This document shows, piece after piece, positions 58,551 through 64,000 of a stretch of 64,000 nucleotides of DNA (its first letter is position 1; the number at the start of each line of letters is the position of its first letter). The position numbers were made by a program, and so were the translations under genes. Source of the stretch: Cymbomonas tetramitiformis (taxonomy: Eukaryota; Chlorophyta; Pyramimonadophyceae; Pyramimonadales; Pyramimonadaceae); contig LGRX02024796.1 in the NCBI GenBank assembly GCA_001247695.2, positions 18,325 to 82,324 on the forward strand, read 5' to 3'. The notes beneath the pieces are model-generated. The model saw only the letters and a program-made list of their open reading frames with translations, made no database searches and was not told the origin of the DNA.

Positions 58551-58805
58551 GGGAATCTCCGCGCTTCGGCCGGTGTGCTTACTTGTGCTCGCGCGCAAGT
58601 GGCGTATTCCTGGGATCGGGTACTAGTTGCCACACCAACCGCTTTTCGATTGGTTAATTTGCGAGCGTGCAACGTTTGATGTCCCCCATGGGGCTTTAGC
58701 TTTCTAGGATCTTCCTTTCCGGAAATCTCCGCGCTTCGGCCGGTGTAGCCACTTGTGCTCGGGCGCAAGTGGTAAATTTCTAGATCGGCGGGTGCTAGTT
58801 GCCAC
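58551..58805. repeat. Direct repeat of about 84 bp, two copies
   Basis: Copies at 58551-58633 and 58721-58805 share AATCTCCGCGCTTCGGCCGG and end CTAGTTGCCAC, in the leader of the large Gag ORF. Confidence 0.85.
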
Positions 58806-58864
58806 GTGTGTCGTGTACACTTTCGGCTTTAGCTAGATTGGATCTCACGCATAGCACGCATACT

Positions 58865-59146
58865 ATGCCCATGTATTCAGATGAGGAGGAATGCCTCGGT
58901 CGGTCGGGCCGGCGTGGGGGGGGTCGGGCCGGCGCCGCCCCCGGCTCGGCCGTGGGGTCCGGTCGGTCGGGGTCTCGCGCTGCGAACCTGCCAGCCGGCC
59001 CAGGCTCTGGGGAGTTCTGGGGCGCAGCAGGCGGGTCAGACAGCCGGGATTGGCGCTCCCGTGAGAGGGGGGGGGAGTGCGGCGCGCGCTTGCGCGCCAA
59101 TACGTCGGTGAAACCCTCGAGGTTACACCGGCGCGCACGCCCCTGA
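58865..59146 (+). CDS. Short Arg/Gly-rich ORF before the large Gag (possible Gag N terminus)
   Basis: ATG at 58865 (MPMYSDEEECLGRSGRRG...) followed by a low-complexity GC-rich stretch. It overlaps the open frame of the large Gag (from 59112) in another frame. Since that frame has no ATG for its first 190 codons, this ORF may supply the true start through a frameshift, an intron or an error in one of the G runs (58916, 59067). This is inference. Confidence 0.3.
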   Translation: MPMYSDEEECLGRSGRRGGGRAGAAPGSAVGSGRSGSRAANLPAGPGSGEFWGAAGGSDSRDWRSRERGGECGARLRANTSVKPSRLHRRARP

Positions 59147-62100
59147 GAGCCCCTCCAGGGTTGTCTGGTGGGCCCCCCAGGGCCTCGCCACCAAAACCCC
59201 TTCACCAGCGAGGGTCAGTGGGGCTGAGCCAGTGTCCGAGCTCGCATTGAGCTCGGCGCTACGGCAGCCGGCGCGCCGGAAGCGTGCGTCGCCCGAGGCT
59301 CCGGCACCGCCGGCGGCAGGCGCCGGCTCCGGGTCGGACTCGGACCGCTCTGCTAAGGGGTTGAACCCCTCGGCAGCTCCCTTCTCCCCACTCCCTGCGT
59401 CCAGCAAGAGTGCGAGTAGTAGGGTCGTCCGTCAGGAACCGACGTCGGGACCGGCAGCGTCCTCCCTCTCTTCCCTCGTGGGGAGCGAGCAAGGGAATCT
59501 CATCAGTGCCCCAGGGCGCTTTGAGGTTTACCGAGCCAGTGACTGGAGTCCCCCGGCAGAAGGGGAGTCTGATGATGTCCGGCGCCCAGAGCAGCTAGAC
59601 GTCGTCCAGTCACGGGGGCGCGAGTCTCGCATCCAGCCCAATCCGGCTTGGCGAGGAGAGCGACGTCAATCCATGCTCGCATTGGCCCTCCGTCAATGGA
59701 GCACCTGGGCGCTGAATTCAGCGCAACGACGTGCGAGAGTCTCCCTGCCATCTCGTCAGCGCGCAACAGCGCGGCTTGCGTGGGTCGCATGGAGGGCCAG
59801 GACGGACCAGTCAGCGCATCAGCGCGAGCTCCAGCGCCTGGCATTCCAAGCGTGGAATGACGTCACCCAACAGGTCGCCCAACTTCAAGGCCTGTTTGAC
59901 AAAGGCAGTCGGCGCCGGGTCGAGTCCTCTTTCGCAGCATGGCGCCAGCATGTCGTCCAGACACAGGGTCTGTGGCGCAGAGGCAGACGTCAAGCTGGAG
60001 CTGTCTTCATGGCATGGCACCAGCAGACGATGCTCGCCAAGGAGAGGAGCACCTGGTGGGTTGGAGCCCGGAGACACCGGATGACCCAGATGGGCAGGAG
60101 GTGTCTTCGCGAGTGGCGCTGGCTCCCCAGGACGACCCCAGTCAGCTCGGACTCGTCCCAGGGAACGAGTGCCCGCCGTCCGGTAAGGAAGGCGGGAACC
60201 TCATCCGGTGTCAGCTCTTGCTCGGATTCCGACCAGGAGTCTATGTGGCAGGACATCCGTCGAGGCCTAAAGCGCCTGGGGAAAGACCACCCGCTGTCAG
60301 GGCTAATGTGGTTCCAGCTCAAGGACTATGGGCTCTCCGAGGACGGCGCTTATCGCCTGGAGATCCACCAGCAGTCAGTCTCCGAGTCCAGGGTGTTGAT
60401 GCAGCAAAAGCGCGAGGACCCTCACAACTCCCTTGGGAGGTGTAGATTCTCTGTCTTTGCCATCAACGCCGGCAGACCAGGGGAGCTGGTACGCCAAGGA
60501 GCGGACCTCCAGGAGGTAAGGAGAGCGGTCGTCGCGGCCGTCAGAATGAGCGGCCGCACCCGGAAGTCACACAGGGGTCTTAGGAAGTCAGGTGCAGCAC
60601 CTCCGAGTTCCGCAGCCCCCGGTGGGAACTGGTCGAACCGGTTTGCTCCCCTCTCGTCCTCATCGGAGGAAGAGCATCCCGCGGAACGTCCGAGGCCCAG
60701 GACTCAGGCGCCTAAGCCGAGCGGCCCCAGTCGCCCGGTGCCTCGCACCCGGAAGCCCAGTCGAGCACCATCGGTCCCGCACCCCGGTCCGACTTCCTCA
60801 GGGAACACGTCGTCGTCCCCGGAGTCCACTTCGAGCAGGAACAGTCAGGACCTGCAAGAGCTGAAGGAAGCCTGGCAGAAGGAGTCGCAAGCTCGGGAGG
60901 CGGCTGCCGAGGCTCGCCTGGAACAGCTGTCTCGGCAACTCCAAGAGAGGCAAAGAGCTGCCGAGGAGCGCAGGATCTCCGATCAGCGCGCTGCCGAGGA
61001 ACGCAGGGTCTCCGAGCGACGCGCTGTCGAAGAGCGCTGGGCTGCAGACCGGCTGGCCGCAGAAGCCCGGGAGACTGCCCGGCAGTTGGCTGTCGACGAG
61101 AGCGTCGCTCAGCAGGTAGCCGCCGAGGAGCGGCGAGCGGCAGCCGAGGCCCAGCTGGAGGAGAGGCTGCAGGCGGTCATAGAGTCACAAGTCCAAAGGC
61201 TCGCCCTGGTTCAGGCTTCGCCCCCGGGGCCCGTGGAGTCAGACGCTCGAGGGCCCTCAGCGGCAGCGTCGAGTCCGGTTCAGGAGACGCCCATCTCCCG
61301 AGAGGGACATGAGCTGGTAGAGCCGACTTCCGTCGTCACCTGTGACGTCGAGAACCGGGACGTTCAAAGCCCTCCGGAGGAGTCGCGCGCGGACGTGACA
61401 GCGTCTCCACCGCACTCATGGGACTTTATTTCCCTTCCTATACAGGTCTGCGACGCCCTCCGGAAGCACGTGGTCGGGTATGCCAACTCGGGGGTCGATG
61501 CCCAGCGCCTGTTTTACGACGCTGCTCGTAGGTACCGCACCCTTGGTCAGGTCGCCGGGTGCTTACACCCTTCCAACCAGATCAGGCAGTGCCTGAAGGC
61601 AAAGTTCTCGGACGAGGACAGGGTCCTCGGGGCCCAGGTAATTCACAGTCTCACGACGGCCTTGGCGTCCGTCGCAGAGAGCTGCGCTCGCTGTGGGTGC
61701 GGGCACGAGGAGAGCCCGGTGCGTATGTGGGCGTGTCGGGCGAGCGCTAAGAGAAGTGTGGTGGCGTTCATGAAAAAGGTGTACCTGCCGGTGTGTGGGT
61801 TTTGCGCCGCGGACGTGTGGCCCGGTGCTTTCGACCACTTTCCGGCTGTGATGCCACCTCCGATTCCTAAGGCGGCAGACACACCGGGAGACGGGGGGGG
61901 GATGGTCCCTCAACTGGAGCACTCGGAGCCAAACGAGCTTTCGGAGATGCCCGGTGCCGGCAGTCATGGTGGTCCTGGTGGCTCGGGGGGCGGTGACCCT
62001 GGAGGGCCGGGAGGCCCGGGGAGTCCGGACGAGGACCCTGGCGGCGATGGCGAAGACGGGGATGGCGACAGCCAGTTCACCTTCTCGTCTTCCTCTCGTT

Positions 62101-63167
62101 ACAGGGAGCCCCGGAGCCATTACAGTCGTAAGGACGAGCAGCACGCTCTCAAGGAGGCCACCAGAGCCATGGAGAAGGCAGTGGACAAATACCACACAGA
62201 GGTGGAGGGGTCGTCCCACGTCTTTGGTCGGCTCCTCCGATTTGTTCGGCAGGTCAGGGAGGTTCGGGAACTGGAGCCAGTGCGCTACGCCATGGAGATG
62301 GCGCGTCTGGGACCACTAGAGAGCGGGGGTGAGGAGAAGGTGTTGTCGGACCACTCCCTGCTGTCAGAAGTGGCCAGACACTGCTTCGGCAAACTCAGCT
62401 CCGAGTACCGCGAGCTTTCCTCGGTGTTGACGGAGGCTCGGGAAGGTAAGAACCTCACCTTGGACGTCATAGTGGTTCCCTTGGCGCAACTGGTGATGCC
62501 CGACAAGGGGGAAATGGCGTCGATCGGTCCGTTCCTGCGTCGCGTGCGTCAAAGTCAGGACAGACAGACTCGCACGGTCCGCGAGTTCTGGGACGGGGTG
62601 CACCTTGCTCACGACATCGTGAGCATGCTGGCTGCCCACGAGCTCACCTCTCCGGTGCCGGAAGAGGAGCTGCTGGAGATATTCCTTACGGGGTTGATAC
62701 CGGAGATAAGGAGGAAGGTCTTCCTTATAGCCGAGAGGAAAGGCGCTTCGGTTCTGACTCTGAGCCGGACGGCCAGTAAAGGCCGCCACGAACTCCTGAC
62801 TTGGGCCATAGAGGCTGAGCGGGAGTTGCGGCAGAGCCAGGATAAGACGAGCCGCTCGGTCCAGCTGGCCCACGTAGATGTCACGGAGGAGCTGCTAGCC
62901 ATGGCGACATCCGCTGGCGCTCCGACACCCACAGGGCAACGACTCGGCTCCCCAGAGTACGAGGGCTGCCGTCTGTGCAAGAGCATGGACCATTATGCCC
63001 GCGACTGTCCGCAGGCAAGCCAGCGCCCGAAGGAGTGGACCAAGTGCCTCCTGGAAGACACCCTGGCGTTAATAGGGGACGAGTCGGTGGAGGAAGCTTT
63101 GGCTGCCATCGGTTTGGATTTTGTCCAGGAGGACGCTCCCCAGCCCGGGGCGTCCTCCCCGCAGTAA
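59112..63167 (+). CDS. Retroelement Gag with Sfi1-like repeats, coiled coil and CCHC knuckle
   Basis: The open frame extends from 59112 to the TAA at 63165-63167. Numbering from 59232, residues 148-295 hold six Sfi1-like repeats with Trp at 156, 187, 208, 237, 262 and 295 (LRQW, WVAW, FQAW, FAAW, FMAW, LREW), spaced 21-33 residues. Sfi1 repeats bind centrin in other proteins. A Glu/Arg/Ala coiled coil spans about 540-655. A Cys-rich block (CARCGCGHEES ... VCGFC) spans about 818-859. A Gly/Asp-rich linker leads to a helical capsid-like domain (about 960-1230), with FWDGVHLAHDIVSMLAAHEL and EEELLEIFLTGLIPEIRRK typical of retrotransposon Gags. A canonical CCHC knuckle follows (1246-1259, CRLCKSMDHYARDC). 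The start codon is unresolved. Confidence 0.75.
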   Translation, partial: NPRGYTGAHAPESPSRVVWWAPQGLATKTPSPARVSGAEPVSELALSSALRQPARRKRASPEAPAPPAAGAGSGSDSDRSAKGLNPSAAPFSPLPASSKSASSRVVRQEPTSGPAASSLSSLVGSEQGNLISAPGRFEVYRASDWSPPAEGESDDVRRPEQLDVVQSRGRESRIQPNPAWRGERRQSMLALALRQWSTWALNSAQRRARVSLPSRQRATARLAWVAWRARTDQSAHQRELQRLAFQAWNDVTQQVAQLQGLFDKGSRRRVESSFAAWRQHVVQTQGLWRRGRRQAGAVFMAWHQQTMLAKERSTWWVGARRHRMTQMGRRCLREWRWLPRTTPVSSDSSQGTSARRPVRKAGTSSGVSSCSDSDQESMWQDIRRGLKRLGKDHPLSGLMWFQLKDYGLSEDGAYRLEIHQQSVSESRVLMQQKREDPHNSLGRCRFSVFAINAGRPGELVRQGADLQEVRRAVVAAVRMSGRTRKSHRGLRKSGAAPPSSAAPGGNWSNRFAPLSSSSEEEHPAERPRPRTQAPKPSGPSRPVPRTRKPSRAPSVPHPGPTSSGNTSSSPESTSSRNSQDLQELKEAWQKESQAREAAAEARLEQLSRQLQERQRAAEERRISDQRAAEERRVSERRAVEERWAADRLAAEARETARQLAVDESVAQQVAAEERRAAAEAQLEERLQAVIESQVQRLALVQASPPGPVESDARGPSAAASSPVQETPISREGHELVEPTSVVTCDVENRDVQSPPEESRADVTASPPHSWDFISLPIQVCDALRKHVVGYANSGVDAQRLFYDAARRYRTLGQVAGCLHPSNQIRQCLKAKFSDEDRVLGAQVIHSLTTALASVAESCARCGCGHEESPVRMWACRASAKRSVVAFMKKVYLPVCGFCAADVWPGAFDHFPAVMPPPIPKAADTPGDGGGMVPQLEHSEPNELSEMPGAGSHGGPGGSGGGDPGGPGGPGSPDEDPGGDGEDGDGDSQFTFSSSSRYREPRSHYSRKDEQHALKEATRAMEKAVDKYHTEVEGSSHVFGRLLRFVRQVREVRELEPVRYAMEMARLGPLESGGEEKVLSDHSLLSEVARHCFGKLSSEYRELSSVLTEAREGKNLTLDVIVVPLAQLVMPDKGEMASIGPFLRRVRQSQDRQTRTVREFWDGVHLAHDIVSMLAAHELTSPVPEEELLEIFLTGLIPEIRRKVFLIAERKGASVLTLSRTASKGRHELLTWAIEAERELRQSQDKTSRSVQLAHVDVTEELLAMATSAGAPTPTGQRLGSPEYEGCRLCKSMDHYARDCPQASQRPKEWTKCLLEDTLALIGDESVEEALAAIGLDFVQEDAPQPGASSPQ

Positions 63168-63232
63168 AGGGCGCGGGCCCCGTCACTGCGGGGTCAGGGG
63201 GACAAAAGGGCCCCGCGCCGGCGTCCACAGCG

Positions 63233-64000
63233 ATGCAGGTGCTGCATGATAGGTGGAGAAGGTGTGGGAGACACCTTAGTGGCAGCGCCAGGCGCCACCT
63301 CAAGAGCCGGAGTCGAGTCGAGAGGTATGAGCAGGAAGGTTTAGACATGCTAGCCGCCACCCGCACGGAAAGCCCAGAGCCTCCTGAGCGGGAACAGGTC
63401 GAGCAGCGCGTCCAAAGAGAGCAGGCAAACTTCTGGAAGTCCGCCAGAACCCCAGTAACCGCCTCGGTTCCGCGTCCCGAGGAGCCGTGGGAGCTGCTCT
63501 GTTGGATCACCGGTGCGGACACCCGGGGTAAAAACCGGTCGAGCCACACAGTTGAGCCACGGGCAGTCTACCAACAGCACCTGGAGAACCAGGGGTCGGA
63601 TGTTGCGAGAGTTCGCGGGCACTGGAAGTTCAGAGCTCGGCGTTTACCCCCCAGAGTTAGGAAAGCCTTTCAGGCCCAGCAGCCAAGTGCTCGCCTGCGT
63701 TCCGCCATCAGGGCGCTAGAAATGTATCTAAAGCTGGAAGAGTCAGAGGTCCGGCCGGTCAAGTCCCTTGCGCTTTGGAGGGCAGGGCAAAGGCGGATGA
63801 GCCAGAAGCTTGGACCCACGACTAGTAAGCCCCAGTTGAATCGAGAAGAGTTAGATAAGCGCTTGAAGCGGCTCGTCGTCAGGGTGCGCGAGTTCAATCG
63901 CCGACGCAAAGCCATCTTGGATCAGGAGTTCGGACGGTTTGTTCGCGTTGCCAAACCCAAGCCTGCCGAGGGAGAAGAACTCTCACCACCAGAGAGAACT
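63233..64000 (+). CDS. Second ORF of the Sfi1-Gag retroelement (runs off window)
   Basis: An ATG at 63233 opens 256 codons with no stop up to the window edge. The frame is open back to 62846, so it overlaps the Gag by over 300 bp in the -1 frame, the usual arrangement for a Gag-Pol frameshift. The visible part is basic and Arg/Trp/Gln-rich (MQVLHDRWRRCGRHLSGSAR ... LALWRAGQRRMSQKLG ... LKRLVVRVREFNRRRK). No protease or reverse transcriptase motif is reached. It may be a leader before the enzymes or an extension of the Gag. Confidence 0.55.
   Translation, partial: MQVLHDRWRRCGRHLSGSARRHLKSRSRVERYEQEGLDMLAATRTESPEPPEREQVEQRVQREQANFWKSARTPVTASVPRPEEPWELLCWITGADTRGKNRSSHTVEPRAVYQQHLENQGSDVARVRGHWKFRARRLPPRVRKAFQAQQPSARLRSAIRALEMYLKLEESEVRPVKSLALWRAGQRRMSQKLGPTTSKPQLNREELDKRLKRLVVRVREFNRRRKAILDQEFGRFVRVAKPKPAEGEELSPPERT

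Overview
This is a repeat-rich nuclear window from a eukaryote. Genes carry GT-AG introns, there is no operon structure, and about 80% of the sequence is transposable elements. The one clear cellular gene is a 24-exon SEC31 (COPII coat) at 35.5-47.0 kb. Degenerate TTTAGGG-type telomere-like repeats and high intron density would suit a green-lineage alga or protist, but the taxonomic call is weak.

Layout: (1) 1-5.45 kb: the 3' part of a gag-only LTR element (Ret-0), split by a complete pogo/Tc1-like DNA transposon (1627-5085, TA target duplication). (2) 5.45-14.6 kb: a decayed retroelement (R) with a retropepsin DTG motif and a membrane segment. It is split by a complete gag-only LTR element (Ret-1, 6760-11730), which itself holds two hAT-type MITEs with exact 8-bp target duplications. 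(3) 15.3-34.1 kb: a Russian doll of transposons, read from inverted repeats and target duplications. From outside in: a TTA-flanked element, hAT-A, hAT-B, Ret-2 (same family as Ret-1), and an 11.3-kb Ty3/gypsy-type element with about 98% identical LTRs and almost no surviving coding. Further DNA elements sit at several levels. (4) 35.5-47.0 kb: SEC31. (5) 48.6-49.8 kb: a Tc1/mariner-type DNA-binding fragment, then a MULE transposase gene (49.8-52.0 kb) with one frameshift. (6) 52.4-56.3 kb: a small ORF cut by one of two head-to-head copies of a 1.5-kb hAT-like element, each with a 261-codon ORF (one intact, one frameshifted). (7) 56.8-57.7 kb: a broken minus-strand ORF of unknown family. (8) 58.3-64.0 kb: the 5' half of a large retroelement whose Gag carries Sfi1-like (centrin-binding-type) repeats, a coiled coil, a Cys-rich region and a canonical CCHC knuckle. 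A second ORF in the -1 frame runs off the window.

The most unusual points are the Sfi1-like repeats in a Gag, a SHOCT-like N-terminal hairpin shared by two unrelated DNA transposases (pogo-type and MULE), a gag-only LTR family whose Gag ends in a membrane segment, and the depth of nesting. All family calls are read by eye from motifs; no database search was possible.
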